Assembly (NCBI GenBank): GCA_014647935.1
Contig: BMQD01000005.1
Coordinates: 62,001 to 126,000 of the forward strand
DNA from: Planomonospora parontospora
GTDB taxonomy: Bacteria > Actinomycetota > Actinomycetes > Streptosporangiales > Streptosporangiaceae
Direction: 5' to 3'
Length of the DNA stretch: 64,000 bases
This document shows positions 31,042 to 42,016 of this stretch, piece after piece (the stretch's first letter is position 1; each line of letters opens with the position of its first letter). The translations under genes were made by a program, and so were the position numbers. The notes under the pieces were generated by a model that had not been told where the DNA came from, ran no database searches, and was given only the letters and a program-made list of their open reading frames with translations.

Positions 31042-32112
31042 TCAGCCGGTGAACTCGGCCGCGACCAGCTCGGCGATCTCCGCCGCGTTCAGGGCCGCGC
31101 CCTTGCGCAGGTTGTCGCCGCAGACGAACAGGTCGAGCGTGTTCGGGAAGTCCAGCGCCTGGCGGATCCGGCCCACGTAGGTGGGGTCGGTGCCGACGAC
31201 GTCGGCCGGGGTCGGGTAGACGCCGTTGGCCGGGTCGTCCATGACGACCACCGTGGGGGCGGCCTCCAGGATCCGGTGGGCGTCGGCGACGGTGATCTCG
31301 CGCTCGAAGGTCGCGTGCACGGCCAGCGAGTGCGTGGTGATCACCGGGACGCGGACGCAGGTCGCCGAGACCTTCAGGTCGTCGATGCCAAGGATCTTGC
31401 GGGACTCGTTGCGGAGCTTGAGCTCCTCGGAGGCCCAGCCGCCCTCCTTGAGCGAGCCCGCCCACGGCACGACGTTGAACGCCACCGGCGCCGGGAACGG
31501 CGACTCGCCGTCGCCCAGCTTGTTCTGCAGGGCCTTGCGCACGTCGCCCGCGGTCTGGCCCACCGTGCGGTCGCCGGCCAGGGCCTCGACCTCGTCGTAG
31601 AGCCGCGCCGAACCGGCCACGCCCGCGCCGGAGACCGCCTGGTAGGAGGCGACCACCAGCTCGCGCAGGCCGTACTGCTCGTGCAGTGCGCCCATCGCGG
31701 CCATCATCGACAGCGTGGTGCAGTTCGGGGTGGAGATGATGTTCCGCGGCCGGTTGCGCGCGGCCTCCGGGTTGACCTCGGGCACCACCAGCGGGACCTC
31801 GGGGTCCATCCGGAAGGTGCCGGACTTGTCGATGACGACCGCGCCGCGGCCGGCCGCGATCGGCACCCACTCGGCGGAGACCTCGTCGGGGACGTCGAAG
31901 ATCGCGATGTCCACGCCGTCGAAGACCTCGGGGGCCAGCGCCTGGACGACCACGTTCTCACCGCGGACCTGCAGGACCTTGCCCGCGGAGCGGGCGGAGG
32001 CGACGAGCCTGATCTCGCCGTAGACGTCCTCGCGGGAGGAGATGATGTCGCGCATCACGGTGCCGACGGCACCGGTCGCGCCGATCAGGGCGAGGGTGGG
32101 CTTGCGGCTCAT
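31042..32112 (-). CDS. asd: Aspartate-semialdehyde dehydrogenase
   Basis: 356 residues. The Rossmann start [18 protein letters not shown] is followed by the catalytic-Cys segment [15 protein letters not shown] (Cys near 139). The later substrate-binding segments are [18 protein letters not shown] and the C-terminal [14 protein letters not shown]. It converts aspartyl phosphate to the semialdehyde on the way to Lys, Met, Thr and diaminopimelate. It overlaps the aspartate kinase gene by 4 bp, the usual actinobacterial operon. Confidence 0.95.
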   Translation of the reverse strand: MSRKPTLALIGATGAVGTVMRDIISSREDVYGEIRLVASARSAGKVLQVRGENVVVQALAPEVFDGVDIAIFDVPDEVSAEWVPIAAGRGAVVIDKSGTFRMDPEVPLVVPEVNPEAARNRPRNIISTPNCTTLSMMAAMGALHEQYGLRELVVASYQAVSGAGVAGSARLYDEVEALAGDRTVGQTAGDVRKALQNKLGDGESPFPAPVAFNVVPWAGSLKEGGWASEELKLRNESRKILGIDDLKVSATCVRVPVITTHSLAVHATFEREITVADAHRILEAAPTVVVMDDPANGVYPTPADVVGTDPTYVGRIRQALDFPNTLDLFVCGDNLRKGAALNAAEIAELVAAEFTG

Positions 32113-33383
32113 CGTCCGGTACCTCCGTAGATCACTGCTTCAACCTGGTCGGCGTCGAGGTCGAACGCGCGGTGCGCGGCGGCGACCGCCGCGTCCACCT
32201 CGTCCTGCCCGACGATCACCGAGATGCGGATCTCCGAAGTGGAGATCATCTCGATGTTCACCCCCGCGTCGGCGAGGGCGGCGAAGAACGTCGCGGTGAC
32301 GCCCGGGTGCGAGCGCATGCCCGCCCCGATCAGCGAGACCTTCCCGATCTGGTCGTCGAACTGCAGCGACTCGAAGCCGATCCGCTCCTGGACCTTCTTC
32401 AGCGCGGTCAGCGCCGCGGAGCCGTCGGTCGTGGGCAGCGTGAAGGAGATGTCCGTCCGGCCCGTCGCCGCCGCCGACACGTTCTGCACGATCATGTCGA
32501 TGTTGATCTCAGCGTCCGCCAGCGTTTTGAAGATCGTGGCAGCCTCGCCGACCTTGTCGGGCACCCCGACAACGGTGATCTTGGCCTCGCTCCGGTCGTG
32601 CGCGACGCCGGAGATGATCGGCTGCTCCATCTCGTTTCCTTCGCTGTCGGGGTCGGAGACGACCCACGTGCCTTCCTTGGTGCTGAACGAGCTTCTGACG
32701 TGGATCGGCAGGCTGAACCTGCGGGCGTACTCGACGCAGCGCAGGTGCAGGATCTTCGCCCCGCAGGCCGCCATCTCCATCATCTCCTCGTAGGAGATCC
32801 TGGGGATCTTGCGGGCGGCCGGCACGATGCGGGGGTCGGCGGTGAAGACGCCGTCCACGTCGGTGTAGATCTCACACACGTCGGCGTCCAGGGCGGCGGC
32901 CAGCGCGACCGCGGTCGTGTCGGAGCCGCCCCGGCCCAGCGTGGTGATGTCCTTGGTGTTCTGCGAGACGCCCTGGAAGCCAGCCACGATCGCGATCTGG
33001 CCCTCGTCGAGGGCCTCCCGGATCCGGCTGGGCGTCACGTCGATGATCCGCGCCTTGCCGTGGGTCGAGTCCGTGATGACCCCGGCCTGGGAGCCGGTGA
33101 ACGAGCGCGCCTCGTGGCCCAGGTTGGCGATCGCCATCGCCAGCAGGGCCATCGAGATGCGCTCACCGGAGGTCAGCAGCATGTCGAGCTCGCGGCCCGG
33201 CGGCAGCGGCGAGACCTGCTGCGCGAGGTCGAGCAGCTCGTCGGTCGTGTCGCCCATCGCGGAGACGACCACCACGACGTCGTTGCCGGCTTTTTTCGTC
33301 GCGACGATCCGCTGCGCGACCCGCTTGATGCAGGACGCGTCGGCGACGGACGAACCACCGTACTTCTGAACAACGAGCGCCAC
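32109..33383 (-). CDS. lysC: Aspartate kinase
   Basis: 424 residues from GTG 33383, with a GGAG upstream. [11 protein letters not shown] is the kinase N-terminal signature. [19 protein letters not shown] and [16 protein letters not shown] bind substrates, and two ACT domains (near 265-340 and 345-415) give feedback control by Lys/Thr. In this family an internal in-frame start can make a separate beta subunit; whether that happens here is not visible. Confidence 0.95.
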   Translation of the reverse strand: MALVVQKYGGSSVADASCIKRVAQRIVATKKAGNDVVVVVSAMGDTTDELLDLAQQVSPLPPGRELDMLLTSGERISMALLAMAIANLGHEARSFTGSQAGVITDSTHGKARIIDVTPSRIREALDEGQIAIVAGFQGVSQNTKDITTLGRGGSDTTAVALAAALDADVCEIYTDVDGVFTADPRIVPAARKIPRISYEEMMEMAACGAKILHLRCVEYARRFSLPIHVRSSFSTKEGTWVVSDPDSEGNEMEQPIISGVAHDRSEAKITVVGVPDKVGEAATIFKTLADAEINIDMIVQNVSAAATGRTDISFTLPTTDGSAALTALKKVQERIGFESLQFDDQIGKVSLIGAGMRSHPGVTATFFAALADAGVNIEMISTSEIRISVIVGQDEVDAAVAAAHRAFDLDADQVEAVIYGGTGR

Positions 33384-33474
33384 GAGATGTCTCCGAAGCA
33401 ATCTAGGGCTGTGGAGCTCTCAGTCTACTGTCGCGGCACCAGGGTTCTTCTGGTTTAGACCACTATGTGGACGA

Positions 33475-34014
33475 TCACACCGTTGTGCGCTCTTCGGCCA
33501 CGTCGAGGCGGGTGTGCGCGACGAGCGCCTGGAGCGCCCGCATCGCCGCTCCCGCGTGGTTCCCCCAGGTGTTGAAGTAGGAGTACTGCCACCACCACAG
33601 CGCCTCCAGCGGACGCCCCGCCCGGTAGTGCCGCAGGCCGTGGATGAGGTCGGCCGCCACCGCCGTCAGGTCGTCCGAGAGGCGGTACGGCGTGACCGCG
33701 GTGTCCTTGTAGGGGTCGAAGACCTCGGCGTAGTCGTCCACCGGGCCCAGCCGCTCGGCGAGCGCGGTGCGCAGGGGGTCGACGTCGGGGTCCGCGCTCA
33801 GGTGCGGCTCCCAGTTCTCCGACAGGATCACGTCCTGGCTCGCGCCGAGCTGCGCGCCGGCCGAACTGACCTGGGCGACCTCGACCAGCAGCAGCGGCAG
33901 GACGGCGTCCCCGCCCTCACCGCCCGCCAGCCGGGTCAGGCCGTCGAGGTAGTTCTGCGCGTGCACCGCGATCCGGTCCGCGAACGCACTCCACTCATTG
34001 GAGATCTCAGACAT
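33475..34014 (-). CDS. DUF5063 family protein
   Basis: 179 residues with GGAGG before ATG 34014. Conserved-looking parts are [18 protein letters not shown] and the aromatic [20 protein letters not shown]. It overlaps recR by 8 bp, so it is co-transcribed with recombination genes. Its function is unknown. Confidence 0.75.
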   Translation of the reverse strand: MSEISNEWSAFADRIAVHAQNYLDGLTRLAGGEGGDAVLPLLLVEVAQVSSAGAQLGASQDVILSENWEPHLSADPDVDPLRTALAERLGPVDDYAEVFDPYKDTAVTPYRLSDDLTAVAADLIHGLRHYRAGRPLEALWWWQYSYFNTWGNHAGAAMRALQALVAHTRLDVAEERTTV

Positions 34015-34606
34015 CCAGCAGCCTCCGTCCTTCGAACGCGCGGCCCAGGGTGACCTCGTCGGCGTACTCGAGGTCACCGCCCACAGGCAGACCGCTGGCC
34101 AGTCGTGTCACTTTCAGGCCCATCGGCTTCACCAGCCGGGCGAGGTAGGTCGCCGTCGCCTCCCCCTCCAGGTTGGGGTCGGTGGCGATGATCAGCTCCG
34201 TCACCCGGCCGTCGGCCAGGCGCGTCATCAGCTCCCGGATGCGCAGGTCGTCGGGGCCGACCCCGTCGATCGGGCTGATCGCCCCGCCGAGCACGTGGTA
34301 GCGGCCGCGGAACTCCCGGGTCTTCTCGATCGCCACGACGTCCTTGGACTCCTCGACGACGCAGATCACATGGGGGTCGCGCCGGGCGTCACGGCAGATC
34401 CGGCACTCCTCCTCCGCCGCCACGTTCCCGCAGACCCGGCAGAAGCGGACCTTCTCCTTGACCTCCAGCAGCGCGTGCGCGAGCCGTTTCACGTCGGCCG
34501 GCTCGGCGGCCAGCAGGTGGAACGCGATCCGCTGCGCGCTCTTCGGACCGACGCCGGGCAGCATGCCCAGCTCGTCGATCAGGTTCTGGACGACCCCTTC
34601 GTACAT
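34007..34606 (-). CDS. recR: Recombination protein RecR
   Basis: 199 residues. The helix-hairpin-helix ([20 protein letters not shown]) is followed by a Cys4 zinc finger ([17 protein letters not shown]) and a TOPRIM domain ([16 protein letters not shown], then [19 protein letters not shown]). It works with RecO and RecF in gap repair. Start ATG 34606 sits 3 bp after the YbaB stop. Confidence 0.95.
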   Translation of the reverse strand: MYEGVVQNLIDELGMLPGVGPKSAQRIAFHLLAAEPADVKRLAHALLEVKEKVRFCRVCGNVAAEEECRICRDARRDPHVICVVEESKDVVAIEKTREFRGRYHVLGGAISPIDGVGPDDLRIRELMTRLADGRVTELIIATDPNLEGEATATYLARLVKPMGLKVTRLASGLPVGGDLEYADEVTLGRAFEGRRLLDV

Positions 34607-34609
34607 GGC

Positions 34610-34996
34610 CTAGAACCCGGGCAGCTGGCCGAGACCGCCGCCGCCCAGCCCCTGGGCGAGCGGGCCGAGCTTCTCCTGCTGCAGGTCGTTGGCCGCGCGG
34701 ACCGCGTCCCGGATCGCCGCGATCACCAGGTCGGCGATGGTGTCGGCGGTCTCCTGGGGGTCACCGGGATCCACCGCCTCGGGGCTGATCTTCAGTTCCA
34801 GCAGCTCACCGCCGCCGTTGACCGTGGCCACGACCAGGCCGCCGCCCGCCGAGCCCTCGATCTCCGCGTCGTTCAGCTCCTGCTGGGCGCTCACCAGCTG
34901 CTGCTGCATGAGCTGTGCCTGCTCCAGCAGCTGCTGGAGGTTGACATCCCCTGGGTTCACCGTCGTGCGCTCCTCGTCCATGACGTCAGTCGTCAC
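34610..34996 (-). CDS. ybaB: YbaB/EbfC family nucleoid-associated protein
   Basis: 128 residues from a GTG (an ATG at 34981 would give 123). [20 protein letters not shown] and [20 protein letters not shown] are characteristic of this DNA-binding dimer family. It lies between dnaX and recR in the usual order. Confidence 0.9.
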   Translation of the reverse strand: MTTDVMDEERTTVNPGDVNLQQLLEQAQLMQQQLVSAQQELNDAEIEGSAGGGLVVATVNGGGELLELKISPEAVDPGDPQETADTIADLVIAAIRDAVRAANDLQQEKLGPLAQGLGGGGLGQLPGF

Positions 34997-35143
34997 GAGC
35001 CTACGGGGTCGGAGCCAGGTAGTGCACTGGCGGTCGCACGTGTTCCCCGAGTGCGCACGCTAAACCTCCGCCGGGACCGGTACGGCGCGCGGTCGGCCGA
35101 CCGTGGCCGGACCCCGGCTGGGACCGGTACGGCGCACCGCCGG

Positions 35144-37519
35144 TCAGCTGTGGTCGATCTCCTCGATGATCTGCCCGCCGAGCTCGCGCTGGATGAGCGC
35201 CATGCCGGTGAGCGCGTCGACGTCGGCGTCCGCGTCGTTCAGCGGGTCGACGTCGTCGGTCTCGAAGCCGGGCGTGCGGCCCGGGACCGCGTCCGGCCAG
35301 CCGGACGAGCCGCCGGCCGGGCGCGAGCCCGGCTGGGCGGGCGTGCGGGCACCGGCCTGGCCGCCCGCCCTGACGCCGCTCTGGGCGGCGGCCCTGGCGG
35401 CCGAACGGGCGGCGGCGAGGCCGGGGCCCGGGGCGGGCGGCGAACCGGGGTCCTCCGGCAGGGGCGCGTCGGGCCACGACTCGTCCGTGGCGGCCGTCTC
35501 CCGTCGGGCGGGGGCAGGGGCGACGGCGACGGCCTGGGCGGTCCCGGCAGAACCGCCCGGGCCGGCCGGGCCGCCCTGATCCGTCCGGGCGTTCCGGTCC
35601 GGGCCTCCGACGCCGGGGGCCTCCGGCGCCGGACGCGGCGCGGGGGGCTGCGCGGGAGGCTGCGGCGGGGCGGCCGGCGGGTGGTTGCCGCCGAACGGGG
35701 CGGCCCCGCCGGCGCCGCCCACGACGGCCTCGACCTTCCAGGCGCCGCCCAGCACGTCCTGCAGGGCCGCCGCGACGACCGTGTCCTTCCCGCCGCCGAC
35801 GAAGTTCTTCATCGCGCCGACCTGGGTGAAGCCCAGGGTGAGGACCTTCCCCTCGACGCCGACGACCTGGGCGTTGGTGTTGACGTTCGCCCAGACGACG
35901 ATGCTGCGCTGCTTCAGCGCGCCGAGCACCTGCGGCCATGCCTGCTGCACGGCCGCCACCTCGGAACCGGCGGCGGGACCCGCGAGGGGCGCCGAGGCCG
36001 CGGAGGGCTGCGCAGGCACGGAGGGCGTCCGCTCCTGCGGAGACGGCGGCCCGGCCGGGACTTCGGGGGAACCTGGCTTGACCGTGACCGGCCAGTCGTC
36101 GGCGGACTCCGGGGCGGAGTCCTGGGCGGCGGCCTGCGGAGCGGAGGCCGTACCGGCCTGCGGAGCCGCGGCAGGACCGGACGCGACGGCGTGCTGCGGT
36201 GCGACGGCGGGGGCCGTGACGGTCTGCGGCGCGACGGTGGGCGGGGTGTACGGCGCGGTCGCGGCGGGGAGCGCGTACCCGGCGGCCGGGACGTGTCCGG
36301 CGGCGGGGGGCGCGTATCCGGCCGTGGGCCCGGGAACGGTGAACGCGTGCGCCCCGGGGGAGCCGACGCCCCGCTCCAGCCGCTCCAGCCGGGTCAGCAG
36401 CGCGGCCTCGTCCTGGGCGGCCCCGGGGAGCAGCACCCTGGCGCACATCAGCTCCAGCAGCAACCGGGGCGAGGCCGCCCCGCGCATCTCGACCAGCCCG
36501 GCGTTGAAGACCTCCGCCGCCCGGGTCAGGTCGGCGGGCCCCATCGACGCGGCCTGCTCCCGGAGCCGCTCCAGCTCGTCGTCGGGACGGTCGAGCAGGC
36601 CGCTGCCGGCCGCCTCGGGCACGTTGGCAAGGACCACGAGGTCGCGGAAGCGCTCCAGCAGGTCCATGGCGAACCGGCGGGGGTCGTGACCGCCCTCGAT
36701 CACCTGGTTCACCGCCTGGAAGACCCGCGCGCCGTCCCGCGCCGCGAACGCCGCGACCATGTCGTCGAGCAGGCCCCCGTCGGTGTAACCCAGCAGGGAG
36801 ACCGCCCGGGCGTAGGTGATGCCCGCCTCGTCCGACCCGGCGAACAGCTGGTCGAGGATCGACAGGGAGTCGCGGGCCGAGCCGGCGCCCGCCCGCACGA
36901 CCAGCGGCAGCGCGGCGGGCTCGAACGGGACGTCCTCGGAGGTGAGGATCTCCTCCATGAGCGCGCGCAGCGCGGCGGGCGGGATCAGCCGGAAGGGATA
37001 GTGGTGGGTCCGGGACTTGATCGTCCCGATGACCTTCTCCGGCTCGGTGGTCGCGAAGACGAACTTCAGGTGGGGCGGGGGCTCCTCGACGAGCTTGAGC
37101 AGCGCGTTGAACCCCTCCCGGGTCACCATGTGCGCCTCGTCGATGATGTAGATCTTGAACCGCGCCGACACCGGCGCGAAGAAGGCCCGCTCCCTCAGGT
37201 CGCGGGCGTCGTCCACGCCGCCGTGCGAGGCCGCGTCGATCTCGATGACGTCGAGGTGGCCGGGGCCGGTGGGGGCGAGCGCCACGCAGGACTCGCACTC
37301 GCCGCACGGATCGGGGGTCGGCCCCTTCTCGCAGTTCAGCGAGCGGGCCAGGATCCGGGCGCTGGAGGTCTTGCCGCACCCGCGGGGGCCGCTGAAAAGG
37401 TAGGCGTGGTTGATCCGGCCGCTCCGCAGCGCCTGCCGGAGCGGCTCTGTGACGTGTTCCTGGCCTTTGACCTCGGCGAAGGTCCCGGGCCGGTACTTGC
37501 GGTAGAGCGCCAGACTCAT
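35144..37519 (-). CDS. dnaX: DNA polymerase III subunit gamma/tau
   Basis: 791 residues. The clamp-loader AAA+ core includes FSGPRGCGKTSSARILARSL, the zinc module CGECESCVAL and IYIIDEAHMVTREGFNALLK. It is followed by a long Ala/Pro-rich region and a tau-type C-terminal domain that ends with GMALIQRELGGQIIEEI. ATG 37519 has GGAG upstream. No frameshift heptamer was identified, so a short gamma form is not predicted. Confidence 0.93.
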   Translation of the reverse strand: MSLALYRKYRPGTFAEVKGQEHVTEPLRQALRSGRINHAYLFSGPRGCGKTSSARILARSLNCEKGPTPDPCGECESCVALAPTGPGHLDVIEIDAASHGGVDDARDLRERAFFAPVSARFKIYIIDEAHMVTREGFNALLKLVEEPPPHLKFVFATTEPEKVIGTIKSRTHHYPFRLIPPAALRALMEEILTSEDVPFEPAALPLVVRAGAGSARDSLSILDQLFAGSDEAGITYARAVSLLGYTDGGLLDDMVAAFAARDGARVFQAVNQVIEGGHDPRRFAMDLLERFRDLVVLANVPEAAGSGLLDRPDDELERLREQAASMGPADLTRAAEVFNAGLVEMRGAASPRLLLELMCARVLLPGAAQDEAALLTRLERLERGVGSPGAHAFTVPGPTAGYAPPAAGHVPAAGYALPAATAPYTPPTVAPQTVTAPAVAPQHAVASGPAAAPQAGTASAPQAAAQDSAPESADDWPVTVKPGSPEVPAGPPSPQERTPSVPAQPSAASAPLAGPAAGSEVAAVQQAWPQVLGALKQRSIVVWANVNTNAQVVGVEGKVLTLGFTQVGAMKNFVGGGKDTVVAAALQDVLGGAWKVEAVVGGAGGAAPFGGNHPPAAPPQPPAQPPAPRPAPEAPGVGGPDRNARTDQGGPAGPGGSAGTAQAVAVAPAPARRETAATDESWPDAPLPEDPGSPPAPGPGLAAARSAARAAAQSGVRAGGQAGARTPAQPGSRPAGGSSGWPDAVPGRTPGFETDDVDPLNDADADVDALTGMALIQRELGGQIIEEIDHS

Positions 37520-37556
37520 CAAGGAGCTCCCGCCTGCGAGGGGTCCTGCAACGAAG

Positions 37557-37646
37557 GAACCCCTCGCACACCCGCCAGAGCCCGCTTATCCTTGCTGCCT
37601 TCCGGCCCTGGGGAGGTTCACAGGATGACGCCGCGCGAGGGGTCCG
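37557..37646 (-). ncRNA. ffs: Signal recognition particle RNA, small bacterial type
   Basis: On the minus strand the apical domain contains GGCCGGAAGGCAGCAAGG, equivalent to the conserved 4.5S loop, with GTGAACCTCCCCAG before it. GGACCCCTCGC near the 5' end pairs with GCGAGGGG near the 3' end. It lies just upstream of dnaX, as usual in actinobacteria. A second copy of the closing stem (37537-37566) could refold as a terminator. Confidence 0.85.
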
Positions 37647-37741
37647 GACACAGTCTATCCCCCTGCGGCAGTGCTCGGGTCCGCGAATGTCGTACGGGCG
37701 CACGGTCACCCCACGCCCGAAAGTCCGCTAAGCTTTCCGGC

Positions 37742-37827
37742 GGAGGATTCGCCTAGTTGGCCTAGGGCGCACGATTGGAAATCGTGTTGGGGGCAACCCC
37801 TCAGGAGTTCGAATCTCCTATCCTCCG
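37742..37827 (+). tRNA. tRNA-Ser (anticodon GGA)
   Basis: Acceptor GGAGGAT pairs with ATCCTCC. The anticodon loop TTGGAAA reads GGA, and a long variable arm (TTGGGGGCAACCCC) marks a type II tRNA. TTCGAAT forms the T loop. CCA is not encoded. Confidence 0.95.
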
Positions 37828-37997
37828 CCGCTCAGAGGGGCCGGACCGCACACGCGGTCCGGCCCCTCCGGCGTTCCCACCCCGTTCCCGTCCCCCGGCC
37901 GACCCCACCGGCCCGCCACCGGCAGCGACTCCGGCCGTTTCCCCGGCCGCTTCGCGGGCAGTGGAGGCGTCCCGAACGGATCGAAGGGACGTCGGCG

Positions 37998-38855
37998 ATG
38001 GATTTCAAGGACGATGTCCGGCTGGACAGCTCGCAGGTCGAGAGCGGCGGCCGCCGCGTCCCCGGCGGTGGACTCGCGGTGGGCGGAGGCGTCGCCGGGA
38101 TCATCGCGCTCATCGCCGCACTGGTGTTCGGCGTGGACCTCGGGGGCCTCACCGGCGGCGGGGCGGCCCCCGCGCCGGTCGACTCCGGCTCGAACCTCGC
38201 GGCGCAGTGCAGGACCGGCCAGGACGCCGACCAGAACGAGGAGTGCCGGGTGATCGGCGTGGTCAACAGCATCCAGGAGTACTGGCCCACCGCCATGGGC
38301 GGCTACGAAGAGGCCAAGACCGTGCTCTTCTCCGGCGCGGTGGACACCGGGTGCGGCGCCGCCGACTCCTCCGTCGGGCCGTTCTACTGCCCCGCCGACC
38401 GGCGGGTCTACCTCGACCTGAGCTTCTTCGACCAGTTGCAGAGCCGCTTCGGCGCCAAGGGCGGGCCGTTCGCCCAGGCGTACGTGATCGGGCACGAGTA
38501 CGGCCACCACGTGCAGAACCTGACCGGGGTCCTGAGCCGTTCGCAGAACGACCGGCAGGGACCGGAGAGCGGGGCGGTCCGGGTGGAGCTCCAGGCGGAC
38601 TGCTACGCGGGCGCCTGGGCGAAGAACGCCTACGAGACCGGGCTGTTCGCCCAGCCGTTCACGCGGGCCGACATCGAGGAGGCGCTGAGCGCCGCCTCCG
38701 CGGTGGGGGACGACAGCATCCAGGAGCGCACCCAGGGCCGGGTCGACCCGGAGGGCTTCACCCACGGCACCTCGGCGCAGCGGGTCAAGTGGTTCAGCAC
38801 CGGTTACGAGACCGGCGACCCCAAGCGCTGCGACACCTTCTCCGGCGCCATCTGA
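37998..38855 (+). CDS. ypfJ: Neutral zinc metallopeptidase (YpfJ family)
   Basis: 285 residues with AAGGGA before the ATG. It starts MDFKDDVRLDSSQVESGG as the family does, with one membrane helix (about 37-58, GVAGIIALIAALVFGV). The domain has the zinc motif VIGHEYGHHVQNL and later ELQADCYAGAW supplying the third ligand. FYCPADRRVYLDLSFF is also typical. Probably a membrane-tethered peptidase acting outside the cytoplasm; substrate unknown. Confidence 0.9.
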   Translation: MDFKDDVRLDSSQVESGGRRVPGGGLAVGGGVAGIIALIAALVFGVDLGGLTGGGAAPAPVDSGSNLAAQCRTGQDADQNEECRVIGVVNSIQEYWPTAMGGYEEAKTVLFSGAVDTGCGAADSSVGPFYCPADRRVYLDLSFFDQLQSRFGAKGGPFAQAYVIGHEYGHHVQNLTGVLSRSQNDRQGPESGAVRVELQADCYAGAWAKNAYETGLFAQPFTRADIEEALSAASAVGDDSIQERTQGRVDPEGFTHGTSAQRVKWFSTGYETGDPKRCDTFSGAI

Positions 38856-38956
38856 ACGGACCCCGGGCGGGCCCGACCGTGGCCGGGGCGGGCCCTGACC
38901 GGCACCGTGACCCGACCGCCGGGCAAACGACCGGATTGTCTCTTAAACTACATGGG

Positions 38957-39259
38957 GTGATCTTCAAGCTGGTCGGCGATGGACGGCCCTACCCCGAACA
39001 CGGCCTCTCGAACCGCGAGTGGGCGCAGATACCGCCGCGGCAGGTCCGGCTCGACACTCTGATCACCACGAAAGCGGTGCTCGACCTGCACTCCCTGCTC
39101 GCCAAGGACTCCACCTTCTACGGCGACCTGTTCCCGCACGTGGTCCAGTGGCGCGGTGAGCTCTATCTGGAGGACGGCCTGCACCGCGCCCTGCGCTCGG
39201 CCCTGCACCAGCGCCCGGTCCTGCACGCCAGGGTCCTCGACCTGCCGCCGGACGCCTGA
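38957..39259 (+). CDS. Conserved actinobacterial protein, 100 aa (often labelled VapB-like)
   Basis: Starts GTG 38957 with almost no leader. Its pattern (VGDGRPYPEHGL, WAQIPPRQVRLDTLITTK, DSTFYGDLFPHVVQWRGELY) is recalled from related proteins next to tRNA genes and tadA. No toxin partner is nearby, so a role in a toxin-antitoxin system is doubtful. Confidence 0.7.
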   Translation: MIFKLVGDGRPYPEHGLSNREWAQIPPRQVRLDTLITTKAVLDLHSLLAKDSTFYGDLFPHVVQWRGELYLEDGLHRALRSALHQRPVLHARVLDLPPDA

Positions 39260-39382
39260 GCCCCCGCTCGGCCCTCCGCTCCGGGCCCGCGCCCGCACGG
39301 TCCGGAAGACGGGGGCGTGAATCGACGAGGGATCGACGGGGGCCTGAAACGACGCAGCTCCGAAACAACGCAGCCCCGAAAC

Positions 39383-39424
39383 GACGAGGGCCTCCCACCT
39401 GTCTCCAGGTGGGAGGCCCTCGTC
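39383..39424 (-). terminator. Perfect 19-bp hairpin after tRNA-Ser(CGA)
   Basis: GACGAGGGCCTCCCACCTG pairs fully with its complement around a TCTC loop, beginning 5 bp after the tRNA 3' end on the minus strand. Beyond it GAAAC(G/A)ACG words repeat three times. Confidence 0.85.
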
Positions 39425-39429
39425 CGTGG

Positions 39430-39516
39430 CGGTGGTGGTGGGATTTGAACCCACGGATGAGTTGCCCCATCACACGCTTTCGAGGCGTGCGCCCTCGGCC
39501 ACTAGGCGACACCACC
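39430..39516 (-). tRNA. tRNA-Ser (anticodon CGA)
   Basis: Acceptor GGTGGTG pairs with CACCACC. The anticodon loop CTCGAAA reads CGA, a long variable arm (GATGGGGCAACTCATC) marks a Ser tRNA, and TTCAAAT forms the T loop. It is transcribed leftward and shares no strand with the first tRNA-Ser. Confidence 0.95.
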
Positions 39517-39537
39517 GCCGAGCAGCTTACCGGATAA

Positions 39538-40028
<491 letters not shown>

Positions 40029-40032
<4 letters not shown>

Positions 40033-40520
40033 CGCAGGCGGTCGAGCTCGTCCGCGAAGGCCAGCCGCTCGGCGATCACCGAGAGCGTGTCCGCCGGGAG
40101 GGCGCCCTCCTCCATGCTGAGCTCGATGAGCTCGTCCGGGCTCATGCCCAGGTCGCTCAGGAGCTCGAAGTCGCCCGCCGGCCGCACGCCCAGCTCGGGC
40201 GTGTCGCCCTCCGGGGCGACCCCGGCCAGTTCGCCGAAGAGCTCGCCGAGCGTGTCGGCGCGCGCGGCCTGCGCGTCGGACAGGAAGGCGCGGGGCTCGG
40301 TGTCGCCCCGGTAGCGGACGATCGCGAACCACTCGTCCTCGGCCTCGACGCAGAGCAGGGCCAGCTCCTCGCCGTCGAGGCCGAGGCTCTCCTGGACGAC
40401 GTCGCCGAGATCGTCGACGATCTCGGCTTCGCCGAGGTCGGCCTCTGCACCCCGCCAGCCGTTCGCGGTGCGCACGAATGCCGCCGAGAAGAGCCTGCTG
40501 CCGGACGGTCTGGAGGCCAT
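40029..40520 (-). CDS. tRNA adenosine deaminase-associated protein
   Basis: 163 acidic residues, co-transcribed with tadA (4-bp overlap). Features shared with its upstream neighbour include an N-terminal strand-rich part, an acidic centre and LSDLGMSPDELIEL near the C terminus. The family name reflects its position beside tadA; no activity is established. Confidence 0.7.
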
Positions 40521-40535
40521 GGCGATCTCCTGAGC

Positions 40536-41051
40536 TCAGCCGAACATCGAGTCGATGGCGCGTTCGAACGGCTCGGAGAAGCCGAGCCGCGCGGCGATGC
40601 TGGACAGCACGTCCTCGGGGAGCAGGTCGATGTCACCGGAGAGGATGCCGAGCTCCATCTCGTCGAGCCCCAGGTCGGCGAAGATGGACAGGTCACCCGC
40701 GGGGAGCGCCGTCTCCTCGTCCTGCAGGATCGCGTCGAGCTCGTCCTCGTCGGGCACCGGGACGTCGAGATAGTCCAGCACCTGCTCCGCGAGCGGGAAG
40801 TCCAGCGACGCGGCGATGTCCGAGAGGAACACCTCCGCCCGCTCGCCGAACACCCGTAGCGCCACGAAGAACTCATCCCCCACGGCGACCAGGCCAATCG
40901 CGCCGCTCAGGCTCGGCTGCTGGCGCAAGGCGTGGATCAGCCCGTGGAGGTCGGAGGTGAGCGCCACGGGAAGCATCTCCGCCTCCCAGCGGTCATCCTC
41001 GCGATAGACCACGATGGCGAAGTCGAGCGCATCTTCGTCTGTCATCGTCAT
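40536..41051 (-). CDS. tRNA adenosine deaminase-associated protein, second paralogue
   Basis: About 171 acidic residues. Internal similarity to the downstream gene is clear (IFADLGLDEMELGILSGDID compared with LSDLGMSPDELIELSMEEGA; DILPEDVLSSIAARLGF compared with LPADTLSVIAERLAF), so the pair arose by duplication. Starts at 41051 or 41045 are both possible. Confidence 0.7.
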   Translation of the reverse strand: MTMTDEDALDFAIVVYREDDRWEAEMLPVALTSDLHGLIHALRQQPSLSGAIGLVAVGDEFFVALRVFGERAEVFLSDIAASLDFPLAEQVLDYLDVPVPDEDELDAILQDEETALPAGDLSIFADLGLDEMELGILSGDIDLLPEDVLSSIAARLGFSEPFERAIDSMFG

Positions 41052-41207
41052 CCCCACCGAGCGACCTGTACGGATGTCAATGCTTTCAGAAGTGGAGCAC
41101 CACCGTATGCCACTCCGGCCAAATCGTGATCAAAATCCCCTCCCAAAACTCGTGTCACACATCGTCCGTTATCAACCCGCCTGTCGTCCCGGCTACCGTT
41201 GACCTCC

Positions 41208-41846
41208 ATGGAGACCCTGGTCGTCGACCACCCGCTCGTGGCCCACAAGCTGACCGTCCTACGGGACGCCGACACGGACTCGCCCACCTTCCGGCGCCTC
41301 GCCGACGAGCTCGTCACGCTGCTCGCGTACGAGGCGACCCGGCACGTCCGGGTCAGCGAGGTCACCGTGAAGACCCCCGTCGCCCCGGCGAAGGGCGTGC
41401 GCCTGGCCCACCCGCACCCTCTGGTGGTCCCGATCCTGCGCGCCGGTCTCGGCATGCTGGACGGGATGACCAGGCTCCTGCCGACGGCCGAGGTCGGCTT
41501 CCTCGGGATGATCCGCAACGAGTCGACGCTCCAGGCCGAGACCTACGCCACCCGCCTTCCCGACGACCTGTCGGGCCGCCAGGTCTACGTGGTCGACCCG
41601 ATGCTGGCCACCGGCGGCACCCTGGCCGCGGCGATCGAGTTCCTCTTCGAGCGCGGGGCCGACGACGTGACCGCGATCTGCCTGCTGGCCGCCCCGGAGG
41701 GCATCGCCTACATGGACGCGGCCTTCGCCGGCAGCGGAAGGCCGATCCGCCTGGTCACCGCCGCCCTCGACGAGCGGCTCAACGAGCACGGCTACATCGT
41801 CCCCGGCCTGGGGGACGCCGGAGACCGCCTCTACGGCGTGGTCTGA
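41208..41846 (+). CDS. upp: Uracil phosphoribosyltransferase
   Basis: 212 residues. The PRPP-binding loop is [20 protein letters not shown], the uracil-binding C terminus is [19 protein letters not shown], and the N terminus has [20 protein letters not shown]. It recycles uracil to UMP. ATG 41208 is the first start consistent with family length. Confidence 0.95.
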   Translation: METLVVDHPLVAHKLTVLRDADTDSPTFRRLADELVTLLAYEATRHVRVSEVTVKTPVAPAKGVRLAHPHPLVVPILRAGLGMLDGMTRLLPTAEVGFLGMIRNESTLQAETYATRLPDDLSGRQVYVVDPMLATGGTLAAAIEFLFERGADDVTAICLLAAPEGIAYMDAAFAGSGRPIRLVTAALDERLNEHGYIVPGLGDAGDRLYGVV

Positions 41847-42016
41847 CGACCTCCCGGGCTCTGTTTCCGCCGGCTCCCGGGATCTGTTCCCGCCGAACGG
41901 AGGGTGTCGCCGACACCTTCCGTTACCTTCCGTGATTACATGGGTACGGAGAGTTTCAACAAGGCATCTCTTCGGCACGCCCGGCCCGGCGATCGCGGAC
42001 GCAAACAGGGAGAACA

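Noticed and set aside
33998-37756. Continuous + strand open frame across recR, ybaB and dnaX
   Set aside because: Antisense to three well-identified genes; low-complexity composition.
38957-39259. Antitoxin of a toxin-antitoxin pair
   Set aside because: No adjacent toxin gene; the gene lies alone between a metallopeptidase and a tRNA.
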